Below the pieces are notes generated by a model that made no database searches, was not told where the DNA came from, and was given only the letters and a program-made list of their open reading frames with translations. A DNA stretch of 64,000 nt from Actinoallomurus soli (GTDB taxonomy: Bacteria > Actinomycetota > Actinomycetes > Streptosporangiales > Streptosporangiaceae): NCBI RefSeq assembly GCF_024055715.1, contig NZ_JAMXMV010000005.1, forward strand, positions 62,001-126,000, given 5' to 3'. Positions 7,921 to 15,834 of this stretch are shown piece after piece; positions within the stretch are counted from its first letter, which is position 1; each line of letters opens with the position of its first letter. The translations under genes were made by a program, and so were the position numbers.

Positions 7921-9624
7921 TCACTTGACCGAGACCATGGCGACGTCGTACGAGCCGCGCCACTCGTCGAGGTAGGTGTTCTTGACGTTCTTGCCGTACA
8001 GCCGCAGGTAGACCGGGTGGAACAGCGGCACCGTGAGCGCCTGCCGGCCGAGCTCGGCGTCCAGCGCGCCCCAGCGGGGCCGCGCCTGCAGCGGGTCGGA
8101 GATCTTGTTGATCGCGTCGAACTCGGCGTTCACCTTCGGGTCGTCGTACTGCGCGAAGTTGTAGTTGCCGCCGTCCTGGAGGATCTGCCGCCCGTCGAAG
8201 ATCGGGGCCAGGAAGGGACCGCCGGTCGGCCAGTCCGCGCCCCAGCCGGCCAGGAAGATGCCCGGCTCGGTGGACGGTTTCGTCTGAACCGACCGGTAGC
8301 TCGCCTGGTCGTAGGCCTGCAGCTTGACGGTGACGCCCGCCTGCTTCAGGGCCTCCTGTACGGCCGTGGCCACCGCCGGGCCGTCCTGACTCGCGTCGTT
8401 GTTGCGGTGGGCGAGCGTGATCGTGAGGTTTGAGTGCCCCGCCTGGGCCAGCAGCTCCTTGGCCTTGGCGGGGTTCCCCGTCGGGCCGGCGGGGAAGGCG
8501 TCGTACGGCTGGTAGCCGAACGCGGCCTGGTCGGGCAGGAACGTCGTGGCCGGCTTGGCGAGCGAGCTGCCGCCGACCGCGTTGACCACCGCCTGCCGGT
8601 TGACGGCGTAGGAGATCGCCTCCCGCACGCGGACGTCGTCGAACGGCTTGACCTTGGTGTTGAAGGCGATGAAGTTCGTGTAGCCGAACTGGCCGCGCAC
8701 GGTGCGCTTCTTCAGGGTCGGATCCGTGGAGATGCGGGCCAGCTCGGCGGGGCTGAGGTCGGTGTCGGTGGTGACCGCGTCGGCGTCCTTGCCCGCGCCG
8801 GTGCTGAGCCGCTGGTTGATCACGGCCGCGCTGAGGCCGTACGTCGCCTCGATCCGGTCGGGGCAGGCCAGCCGCTGGTCGTCGACCGTGCGCGACCAGT
8901 TGGGGTTGCGGACCAGCGTCAGGCTCTTGTCCTGTACGTGGGTCTGCACCTTGTACGGGCCGCTGGAGATCGGGTGTCTCTCGTACGCGGTGCCGCCGTC
9001 CTTGGCCTTCGGCACCGGGGTGAACTGCGTGGCCGTCGCGACGTACGGGAAGTCGCCCTCGGGCTTGCGCAGCTTGAAGACGATCGTCTTGTCGTCGGGG
9101 GTCTGGATCGAGTCCAGCTCCCGCCCCTTGTACGGCCCCTTGTAGTCGGTGCCGCCGACCAGCCAGTCGCGCAGGTAGGGGATGCCGCCCGACAGCTCCG
9201 GCGCGAACGACCGCTCCACGCCCCACTTGACGTCCTTGGCGGTGATGGGCGTGCCGTCCTCGAACTTCAGGCCGTCGCGGAGGTGGTAGGTCCACGTCCT
9301 GGCGTCGTCGCTCGGCGTCCCGGTGTCGGTGGCCAGGTCCGGTGCGACGGTCGTGCCCGCCTGGCCGGGGACCCGCTTGCGGGTGGTCAGGGTCCGGAAG
9401 ACGAGGGACGGGACGGCGCCGCCTCCCGAGGTGTAGATCCGCGCCGGGTCGAAGTGCTCGTCGGTCGCCGAGGTCTGGTTGAGGATGTACAGCGTCCCGC
9501 CCTGGCAGCTCTTCGGGTCGAACGCCGTTCCGGCGGAGGAGGAGGCCGAACCGCCGCCCGAGCAGGCCGTCGCGGCGGCCAGGAGGGTGGTGGCGGTGAG
9601 CAGGGCGGGGACTCGACGCATCAT
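7921..9624 (-). CDS. ABC importer substrate-binding lipoprotein (SBP family 5)
   Basis: Extracellular solute-binding protein of 567 residues for the peptide/nickel-type importer. A lipoprotein signal ends in AAATAC with Cys near residue 21. The body has the family-5 pattern: PDLATDTG, the WTYHLRDGLKFEDGTPITAKDVKWGVERS signature, a central FNTKVKPFDDVRVREAISYAVNR, and a C-terminal ligand-closing lobe. The ligand cannot be deduced. Start is one of two adjacent ATG codons (9624 or 9621); neither has a good ribosome site. It is the first gene of the operon, downstream of the promoter at 9686-9714. Confidence 0.9.
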   Translation of the reverse strand: MMRRVPALLTATTLLAAATACSGGGSASSSAGTAFDPKSCQGGTLYILNQTSATDEHFDPARIYTSGGGAVPSLVFRTLTTRKRVPGQAGTTVAPDLATDTGTPSDDARTWTYHLRDGLKFEDGTPITAKDVKWGVERSFAPELSGGIPYLRDWLVGGTDYKGPYKGRELDSIQTPDDKTIVFKLRKPEGDFPYVATATQFTPVPKAKDGGTAYERHPISSGPYKVQTHVQDKSLTLVRNPNWSRTVDDQRLACPDRIEATYGLSAAVINQRLSTGAGKDADAVTTDTDLSPAELARISTDPTLKKRTVRGQFGYTNFIAFNTKVKPFDDVRVREAISYAVNRQAVVNAVGGSSLAKPATTFLPDQAAFGYQPYDAFPAGPTGNPAKAKELLAQAGHSNLTITLAHRNNDASQDGPAVATAVQEALKQAGVTVKLQAYDQASYRSVQTKPSTEPGIFLAGWGADWPTGGPFLAPIFDGRQILQDGGNYNFAQYDDPKVNAEFDAINKISDPLQARPRWGALDAELGRQALTVPLFHPVYLRLYGKNVKNTYLDEWRGSYDVAMVSVK

Positions 9625-9659
9625 CGGTGGTTTCTCAATCGGGAGACAGTGACGGTGGC

Positions 9660-9677
9660 GGCCTGTCACGGCAGGCC
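9660..9677. promoter_or_regulatory. Inverted repeat in the leader of the ABC importer operon
   Basis: GGCCTG, a 6-nt spacer, then CAGGCC: a perfect 6-bp inverted repeat just downstream of the predicted -10 box and 36 bp before the binding-protein start. It may be a repressor operator or a leader hairpin; no regulator gene is adjacent. Confidence 0.35.
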
Positions 9678-9685
9678 GGGACCGA

Positions 9686-9714
9686 AATATATACTTTCTC
9701 AGTAGGAAAACCAA
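9686..9714 (-). promoter_or_regulatory. Promoter of the ABC importer operon
   Basis: Read on the minus strand: TTGGTT (9714-9709), 17 bp, TATATT (9691-9686). The patch is conspicuously AT-rich and has near-consensus spacing for the principal sigma factor. It lies about 60 bp before the binding-protein start codon. Confidence 0.55.
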
Positions 9715-9849
9715 AGAACTGTCCGTGGCGACACCGACCGCTCCACTCCGGTGTTCCTTCGCGGCCGGATCCGTGATCGACTAGGGGCCCGACCGTGACC
9801 GCGCGGCCCGGCCCCCGGTCCCTGCGGCGCGGCCCGCGAACGGAGAACG

Positions 9850-10779
9850 ATGAATCCACGGTGGGAGGCCTGGGATCTGCTGGGCGGCGAGTACGACGTC
9901 CGGGTGCTCGAACCGTCCCCGCCCGCCGTGGCGACACCACCGTGGTACGCCGACGACCCCCTCGCCGGCCCGTACGGCGCCAAGCTCGTGACCCCCGTGT
10001 GCGGGCTCGGCCGCACCTGGGACGACCTGGCGCGGGAGCGCCCTGAGCTGGCCGGCTTCTGCGCGGATCGCTGGCTGGGGGCCTGGCGCCGCCTCGCCCC
10101 GCTGCCACGGGACTTCGCCGCGACCCGCCGGTCCCTGCACGCCCTGGCCGAACACGTCGTCGCTGTCGCCCGCCGCGCCGCCAACGGGAAGATCGGCCTG
10201 CGGTTCACCCGCGGCGGCTTCGGCACGCCCTACTTCGGCGACGACCGGCAGATCCGCGTCGAGAACGGCCGCCTCGTCGTCGGTGACGTCGTCGCGTCGC
10301 CGTGGACCCTCGCGGACGCCGCCGCCCTGGCCGGCGTCCCGCTGGGGATGCCGCCGGACCTCTACTCTCCGCAGACCCCCGCCGACCCCGGGCTGACCCT
10401 CACGGTGAGCCCGCCCGCCGCCGAGGCGCTCGGCGCGTGGTACGGCTTCGCCTGGTCGGTGCTGGAGCAACTGCGCTTCGACGCCGCCGCGCTCGGCCCG
10501 GGCCGGGTGCAGCTGTGGCCGGAGCACTTCGACGCCGCCGTGGATCTCGGCGACGAGGCCGCAGGCCGGCGGGCCGCGTTCGGCGCGTCGCCGGGCGACG
10601 CCGCGCACCCGGAGCCGTACCTCTACGTCGCGCCCTGGGCCAGGCGGAGGGGCGCGTACTGGAACGACGACGCGTTCGGCGGCGCGTCCCTCCCGTACGC
10701 CGCGCTCATGGCCGCCGACGACCAGCGCGCCACCGCGCTCGACTTCTTCCGCCGGGGCGTGGACACGCTGTCGGCCTGA
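9850..10779 (+). CDS. Conserved hypothetical protein
   Basis: Soluble protein of 309 residues without signal peptide or membrane segment. It resembles a conserved actinobacterial family of unknown function, with blocks FTRGGFGTPYFGDDRQIRVE, LWPEHFD and FGASPGD followed by EPYLYVAPW. The C-terminal LWPEHFD/DEAAGRRA region looks like a conserved active or binding surface, but no catalytic motif can be assigned. It is divergent from the ABC importer operon and followed by a strong hairpin. Confidence 0.75.
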   Translation: MNPRWEAWDLLGGEYDVRVLEPSPPAVATPPWYADDPLAGPYGAKLVTPVCGLGRTWDDLARERPELAGFCADRWLGAWRRLAPLPRDFAATRRSLHALAEHVVAVARRAANGKIGLRFTRGGFGTPYFGDDRQIRVENGRLVVGDVVASPWTLADAAALAGVPLGMPPDLYSPQTPADPGLTLTVSPPAAEALGAWYGFAWSVLEQLRFDAAALGPGRVQLWPEHFDAAVDLGDEAAGRRAAFGASPGDAAHPEPYLYVAPWARRRGAYWNDDAFGGASLPYAALMAADDQRATALDFFRRGVDTLSA

Positions 10780-10791
10780 CCCGGTCTCCAC

Positions 10792-10819
10792 GGTCGGGCC
10801 CGGTCTCTCCGGGCCGACC
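10792..10819 (+). terminator. Rho-independent-like hairpin
   Basis: GGTC, a one-base bulge, then GGCCCGG, a TCTCT loop, CCGGGCC and GACC. This 11-bp GC-rich stem begins 13 bp after the stop of the 9850-10779 gene. No U-tract follows, as is common in actinomycetes. Confidence 0.65.
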
Positions 10820-11100
10820 GGTTCGCAGGGGCCGGCACCATCTTCGTGGGCCGATCCCGTCCACACGGTCGGCGAAGAGGTCTTCCCCGACCCCGTCATG
10901 TTCGCGTCCGGTCTCGGCATGTCCGGTCAAACATCCGCCTTGCCCGTTAAAGAAGTCGGCCGTTTCCACTTCACGGGCCGTCGCGATGGGTAACCGAATC
11001 GCCGGGGCACATTCCCGGCTCGCGGACGCGGGGGATGACGGCGAACCACGGCGTGCGTCCGTACGTGCCCGCCTACGTCATCGGGGGAAAGGAACGGACA
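10820..11100. other. Intergenic region
   Basis: Together with the hairpin before it, about 320 bp without a gene. The short AT-richer stretch around 10925-10960 is the likely promoter area of the lipoprotein gene, but I cannot define -35/-10 boxes with confidence. Confidence 0.4.
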
Positions 11101-11796
11101 ATGCGTAACGGAGTCATTGCCGCCGGAGTGCTGGCCCTGGGCCTGCTCGGCTCGGCCTGCGGCGAGGGCAGCAAGACCACGCCGGAATCGCAGGGCGGCG
11201 GGGGACCGTACGCCCAGCCTTCCAGCCCACAGGTTTCGCCTCCCGGGGTCTCCCCGACGGGGCCCGCGTCGCCGGGTCCGTCCGCGCCCGCGTCGGCTGC
11301 GCCGTCCGAGTCGATGCCGGCCGCCGGTGCCGGGGTGCTCAACGCCAAGAAGACGAGCCTGGGCACCATCCTGGTCGACGGTACGGGCCGGACGCTCTAC
11401 GCCTTCGAGAAGGACAAGGGCCAGGGCGGCAAGTCCGCCTGTGAGGGCGCCTGCGCCAAGGAGTGGCCGCCGTTCGCCGTCGGCGGCGCCGCGCCCGGTT
11501 CGCCCGGCGCGTCACCCGGTGGCTCGCCCGGCGCGTCGCCCGGTGGTTCGCCTGGTGGGTCGCCCGGTGGTTCGCCCGGCGCGTCGCCCAGCGCGGGCCC
11601 CGGGGTGAAGTCGTCCATGCTGTCGACGACGACCCGGTCCGACGGGACCAAGCAGATCGTCTACAACGGCTGGCCGCTGTACTACTACGCGAAGGACACC
11701 TCGCCCGGCGACATGAAGGGCCAGGGCGTCACGTCGTTCGGCGCGCCGTGGTACGTCGTCGGCGCCGACACGGGCGCTCCCATCACCAAGCACTAG
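11101..11796 (+). CDS. Secreted lipoprotein with two COG4315-type repeats
   Basis: 231-residue lipoprotein: signal peptide with LGSAC lipobox (Cys near residue 17), a Pro/Ser/Gly-rich spacer, then a domain with GTILVDGTGRTLYAFEKDKG and the CEGACAKEWPPF motif of the Lipoprotein_15 repeat family. After a Gly-Ser-Pro linker comes a second repeat with QIVYNGWPLYYYAKD and a GQGV..FGAPWYVV end. These repeats occur in exported proteins of unknown role, sometimes linked to redox partners. I chose the ATG at 11101, with AAGGAA before it and immediately preceding the signal peptide. The linker is encoded by near-perfect 12-bp repeats. Confidence 0.85.
   Translation: MRNGVIAAGVLALGLLGSACGEGSKTTPESQGGGGPYAQPSSPQVSPPGVSPTGPASPGPSAPASAAPSESMPAAGAGVLNAKKTSLGTILVDGTGRTLYAFEKDKGQGGKSACEGACAKEWPPFAVGGAAPGSPGASPGGSPGASPGGSPGGSPGGSPGASPSAGPGVKSSMLSTTTRSDGTKQIVYNGWPLYYYAKDTSPGDMKGQGVTSFGAPWYVVGADTGAPITKH
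11499..11590 (+). repeat. 12-bp tandem repeat inside the lipoprotein gene
   Basis: About eight copies of a 12-bp unit encoding Gly-Ser-Pro-Gly or Gly-Ala-Ser-Pro steps, forming the linker between the two lipoprotein repeats. The nucleotide identity between copies suggests recent slippage, so length may vary between strains. Confidence 0.75.
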
Positions 11797-11811
11797 GGTC
11801 TGCTCGGCCGT

Positions 11812-12579
11812 TCACCAGCTCGGCAGCTGCGGCATCGTGTCCGGCAACAGCCAGGACCCGCCGGCCAGCAGCGCGGCGACGGCGACCACGCCGAAGCCGA
11901 ACACCCACAGCAGTCCGGGCATGCCGGTCAGGCGGGCCAGCTGGTCGGCGTCGGAATCGGGTGCGCGGCCCCCGGAGCGCTTGCTCTGCAGCTCCACCAC
12001 GGGCCGCGCCCCCGCGAGCAGGAGGAACCACGTGAACGCGTAGGCGAACGCCGCCTGCACGGTGGCCGAGCCGTACCACGACACGGCGAAGATGACCGCG
12101 CCGGTCGTGACCACCGACACCACGCCGTACGCGTTGCGCACCATCACGAGGATCGCGGCGAGCAGGACGATGCTCGCCCACAGCAGGGCCGTGATGTGCC
12201 CCGCGGCGAGCAGCCCCGCCGCGCCCAGGCCCAGCAGCGGTGGCGTCACGTACCCGGCGAACGCCGTGACGATCATGCCGGGCCCGTACGGCCGGCCGCG
12301 CGACACCGTGACGCCCGAGGTGTCGGAGTGCAGGCGGATGCCCTGCAGCTGCCGCCCGGTGACGAGCGCCGCGAACGCGTGCCCGCCCTCGTGCGCGATG
12401 GTGACGACATTGCGCAGCACGTGCCACACCGAGCGGAAGGACACCGCCACGAGCGCCACCACGCCGGTGACCCCGACCAGCCACCACGACGGGTGCGGCT
12501 GCGTGCCGACGACCTCGTGCCAGACACCGCCGATCGTTGACGTGTGCAACGTCTCACCTCTCCTCATCGACCTGCTCAC
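11812..12579 (-). CDS. M50-family-like membrane metalloprotease
   Basis: Integral membrane protein of 255 residues with several hydrophobic segments. It has the zinc motif HEGGH at 63-67, within or beside a membrane helix, typical of M50-like intramembrane proteases. A GYVTPPLLGLGAAGL segment near 110-125 fits the second conserved helix of actinobacterial M50B-like proteins. The substrate is unknown. The 12579 start is a GTG. A TTG at 12549 has a better ribosome site (GGAGAGG, 7 nt before) and may be the real start. Divergent from the 12678 gene with only 98 bp between. Confidence 0.78.
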   Translation of the reverse strand: MSRSMRRGETLHTSTIGGVWHEVVGTQPHPSWWLVGVTGVVALVAVSFRSVWHVLRNVVTIAHEGGHAFAALVTGRQLQGIRLHSDTSGVTVSRGRPYGPGMIVTAFAGYVTPPLLGLGAAGLLAAGHITALLWASIVLLAAILVMVRNAYGVVSVVTTGAVIFAVSWYGSATVQAAFAYAFTWFLLLAGARPVVELQSKRSGGRAPDSDADQLARLTGMPGLLWVFGFGVVAVAALLAGGSWLLPDTMPQLPSW

Positions 12580-12677
12580 CGCCCCGTACGAGGTACGACG
12601 TGTCCCGCCGCGACGAAGTTTCGCCCGATCGGCGAACCGGCGTCCTCCTTGGAGGCGGACAGTAGGGTAGGGGACCT

Positions 12678-13802
12678 ATGAGCGACCCGTTGATGAGCGT
12701 TTATCCCCCGCTGGAGCCGGCGACGCTGGTCACCCGGCGGTCTCTGCAGTTCCCGTTCAACTCGGACGGGCTGACGCTGACCCACCTGGGGCGCGGCGCG
12801 ATCTGGCTGGCGCTGAAGGCCCTCGGCCTCGGGCCGGGACACCGGCTGGCCATGCCCGCCTACCACTGCGGCTCGGAGGTCGAGGCCGCCCGGCTGGCCG
12901 GCATCGAGGTCATGTTCTACCGGGTGCTCCCCACACTCGAGGCGGACCACGAGGACCTGTTCCGCGTGTCGCGGCAGTGCCACGCGACCTACCTCATCTC
13001 CTACTACGGCTTCCCGATGCCGCCGCTGCCGCCGGGCACGCTGGTGATCGAGGACGCCGCGCACGCGCTGTTCTCCTACGACGGCGGGGCCGCCATCGGC
13101 TCACGCGGCGCCGCGGCGATCTTCTGCCCGCGCAAGTCCCTGGGCGTGCCGGACGGCGGCGCCGTGCTGATCCGGGACGGTCACATCGAGGCCCAGGGCC
13201 GTCCGCCGTGGAAGCGCATGGCCCGGTCGATGGCGTCGCAGAGCATGGGCTGGGCGGCCCAGTCGCGGGCCGGCGTGCTGCGCGCGCCCGCCACGAAGGT
13301 GTTCCGCAAGGTCAGCAAGGCCGAGCAGGCGGTCGAGGAGGGCACGCTCACCGAGGTCGTCATCGGCGAGTGGAACCTCGAGGTCGCCGACCTGGAGGTC
13401 GCCGCCTCGAAGTCCTCCCGGATGACCGAGTGGGCCGTCCACGGCGCCGACGGCGAGGCGATCCGCCAGCACCGCCGCCGCAACTACGCGATCCTGCTGA
13501 ACTCCCTGCCCGACCTGGTCCCCCCGCGTTTCCGCGGCCTGCCCGACGGCGTCGCGCCGCTCTACTACCCCGTGCGCGTTCCGCAGCGCGACCGGACCAT
13601 CGCCGAGCTGCAGAAGCGCGGCGTGCGCTCGATCGAGATCTGGCCGGTGCCGCACCCGCTCCTGGACCGCCACCGGTTCGCCGAGCTGGAGCCGCTGCGT
13701 CACGAGATGCTCGCCCTGCCGGTCCACCAGGGCCTGTCACCGTGGCACATGGAGCAGGTCGCCAAGGCCGCCCGCGAAGCCGTGATCGCCGCGCACCGGT
13801 AG
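12678..13802 (+). CDS. DegT/DnrJ/EryC1/StrS-type PLP-dependent aminotransferase
   Basis: 374-residue fold-type I PLP enzyme related to the sugar aminotransferases of the DegT/StrS family. Visible are the cofactor Asp in VIEDAAHAL, the Schiff-base Lys in FCPRKSLGVPDGG and a conserved substrate-side LYYPVRVP region. No sugar-nucleotide pathway genes are nearby, so the substrate (nucleotide sugar or other amine acceptor) cannot be named. The ATG at 12678 is the first in frame; the 3' end stops 7 bp before the stop of the convergent PstS-like gene. Confidence 0.82.
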   Translation: MSDPLMSVYPPLEPATLVTRRSLQFPFNSDGLTLTHLGRGAIWLALKALGLGPGHRLAMPAYHCGSEVEAARLAGIEVMFYRVLPTLEADHEDLFRVSRQCHATYLISYYGFPMPPLPPGTLVIEDAAHALFSYDGGAAIGSRGAAAIFCPRKSLGVPDGGAVLIRDGHIEAQGRPPWKRMARSMASQSMGWAAQSRAGVLRAPATKVFRKVSKAEQAVEEGTLTEVVIGEWNLEVADLEVAASKSSRMTEWAVHGADGEAIRQHRRRNYAILLNSLPDLVPPRFRGLPDGVAPLYYPVRVPQRDRTIAELQKRGVRSIEIWPVPHPLLDRHRFAELEPLRHEMLALPVHQGLSPWHMEQVAKAAREAVIAAHR

Positions 13803-13809
13803 GAGGCCG

Positions 13810-15504
13810 TCAGGGCGTCTGGGTGCAGAGCGGATTCCGGTCGCCGTTCCGGTCGATGCAGGGCGGGTAGCCCCGGATGCTCAGCTCGGCGCGGGCGTTC
13901 GCGCTGCCCAGGAAGGCGATGAGGTTCCGCAGCAGCGACGAGCCCTCCGGAGCGCCGGCCGTGTAGAGGTACTCCACGGTCCAGAACGGATAGCCCTGGG
14001 CGATGCTGGTCGCCTCGGGGAGCCGGCCGTCGAGCGTCACCACGTGGAACCTCTGCAGCCGGGCGGCCTCGGCCTTGGCCGTCGGCGCGTCCGCGTACCC
14101 GATCGCGCCCGGCGTCTGGGCGACCTTGTCGATGAGCTCGCCCGTGGTGCGCAGCTCGCACCGGATCGTCGGCGCGTGCAGGGGCGGGCTGCTCTCCCGG
14201 CACTCGGTCGAGGACGCCGCGCCCTCCGACCGCCCGAGCAGCTTGCTCTGGAAGATCTGGCGGCTGCCGGACTCACCGTCCCGGCCGACGATCCGGATCG
14301 GGACGTCCTTGCCGCCGAGCTGGCTCCACCGGTGGTACCGGCCGCGGTAGATGTCCCGGAGGTGCGCCAGGCTGAGGTTCGTGACCCCGGTGGTGTCCGA
14401 GAGGATCACGCTGTAGACCACCACCGCCACCGGATGACTCCGCAGGTCGATCGCCGGGTGGGTGGTGTCCGGCCCGTCGTTGAGCACCGCGAGCCCGCCG
14501 CGACTCTGAGCGCCGGCCGCGGACAGGTCGTGCATGCCGGCCCGGCTCCCCGCGAGCTGCAGGTCGATCGACGCCGAGGCGCAGGCCCTGCGGTACTGCC
14601 GGACGATCTCCTGGAGCGGGTCGGAGAAGGCGCTGGACCCCTCCAGGCGCAGATGGCCGCTCGCGCAGTGCAGCGCCGGGTCCGACCTCCGCTGGTAGTA
14701 GTTGGCGACCACGTTCCCGGTCAGGGCGAGGGTGAGCACGACGCCGGCGGCGATCGCGGCCACGGGCCAGCCCAGCCTCCGCTGGCGCTTCTCGTCCTTC
14801 ACCCAGCCACTCGTCAGGGCGCCGTCCGCTTCGATCTTCTTGCTGATCGCGCCGTCCGCCGGGTCGTCCTGCTCGCGCAGGACGACGACGAGCTTGAAAC
14901 GCTGCCGCCGCTCCAGCGACAGGCCGGTCAGCCGGACGCCGTTCCACTGCCGGACGTCCTCGGGCGGCCCGGCGGCCGGGCTCTTGACCAGGCCCGTCAG
15001 ACGGTCGGCCAGTAGTCTGCGGAGCGTTCTCACATCGGGACCGCCGTTTCCCGCGACGACGGTTCCGTTGGTCGTCGCGAAGAATTCCAGGTGGTCCCGT
15101 ACGGCGTCGTGCAGCCGGTCGGTGCTGGCGTCGGAAATCCGCGCGTTCCAGATCACCCGGTCCTTGAAGGTGAACGACAAGGGCCTGGTGAAGTCGGACG
15201 GCTCGATGTCGTAACCGCCGGTGTTCCGGACGCGGATGATGACGATGCTGAGCCGGTCGAAGGTCCGCGCGTACTCCCGCAGTCTCGGGTCCGTCACCGT
15301 CGAGCGGTCCTCCACGTCGTGCAGGGCCACGGGACTGAGACCGATCTTCGAGTTGTACAGCACCCGGTAGGTGATCCGCCTGCGCCGGACGAGGTAGCGG
15401 TCGGCGAGGGGACTCGTCACGAGCAGGACGATGAGGAGCCCCAGGAGGACGTTCTCCTGACGCTGCGCGACGAGTTCGGCGATCGCCTGGACCATGGTCA
15501 GCAT
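13810..15504 (-). CDS. Membrane-tethered PstS-like substrate-binding protein
   Basis: 564 residues in an unusual order. One N-terminal membrane segment (about 18-36), a ~200-residue soluble domain without recognised family, a second membrane segment (about 243-268), then a C-terminal PBP domain of the phosphate-binding (PstS/PBP-like 2) type. The PBP domain shows LEGSSAF and DGESGSRQIF, which correspond to the oxyanion-binding loops of PstS, plus two possible disulfide pairs. The binding domain should face outside and the middle domain should be cytoplasmic. No Pst transporter genes are adjacent, so a sensing role is more likely than transport; that is inference. Confidence 0.75.
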   Translation of the reverse strand: MLTMVQAIAELVAQRQENVLLGLLIVLLVTSPLADRYLVRRRRITYRVLYNSKIGLSPVALHDVEDRSTVTDPRLREYARTFDRLSIVIIRVRNTGGYDIEPSDFTRPLSFTFKDRVIWNARISDASTDRLHDAVRDHLEFFATTNGTVVAGNGGPDVRTLRRLLADRLTGLVKSPAAGPPEDVRQWNGVRLTGLSLERRQRFKLVVVLREQDDPADGAISKKIEADGALTSGWVKDEKRQRRLGWPVAAIAAGVVLTLALTGNVVANYYQRRSDPALHCASGHLRLEGSSAFSDPLQEIVRQYRRACASASIDLQLAGSRAGMHDLSAAGAQSRGGLAVLNDGPDTTHPAIDLRSHPVAVVVYSVILSDTTGVTNLSLAHLRDIYRGRYHRWSQLGGKDVPIRIVGRDGESGSRQIFQSKLLGRSEGAASSTECRESSPPLHAPTIRCELRTTGELIDKVAQTPGAIGYADAPTAKAEAARLQRFHVVTLDGRLPEATSIAQGYPFWTVEYLYTAGAPEGSSLLRNLIAFLGSANARAELSIRGYPPCIDRNGDRNPLCTQTP

Positions 15505-15834
15505 GCCGCCCGTGAACCCCTCCCCGTGTGAGCGGTTCCATGACTCTAGAGCGCATGAGGAAGGGCGCCGCCCGGCGGCGGCTCAATTCACCGGCCTTTC
15601 ACAGGCACGCCATTCCCGCGCCGCCGGCGGTCCATTTCAACGACGGCGCCACTCCTTTCGGGAATTCCGTCGCGCAGCCGAAGGACGCCGATCCGGCACA
15701 AGAAGGGTGCCCGCCCGGGATCGAGCGCGTACGCGGAAGGGCGCCGGCTCCACGCGAACCAGAGGCGTCCGCCCCGGACGGGGCGCGTACGCGACGGCTC
15801 CGGAGCGCCGGAGGCGGTGCCGCGGCGCCGGTCC
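15505..15834. other. Intergenic region
   Basis: 330 bp between the TPR gene stop and the PstS-like gene start. No credible gene on either strand. It has a repeated GCGTACGCG word (near 15728 and 15786) and short GC hairpins, which may end transcription of the TPR gene. Confidence 0.4.

Noticed and set aside
11499-11590. Regular short repeats that could suggest a CRISPR-like array
   Set aside because: 12-bp units in frame inside a lipoprotein gene without spacers; a coding linker.
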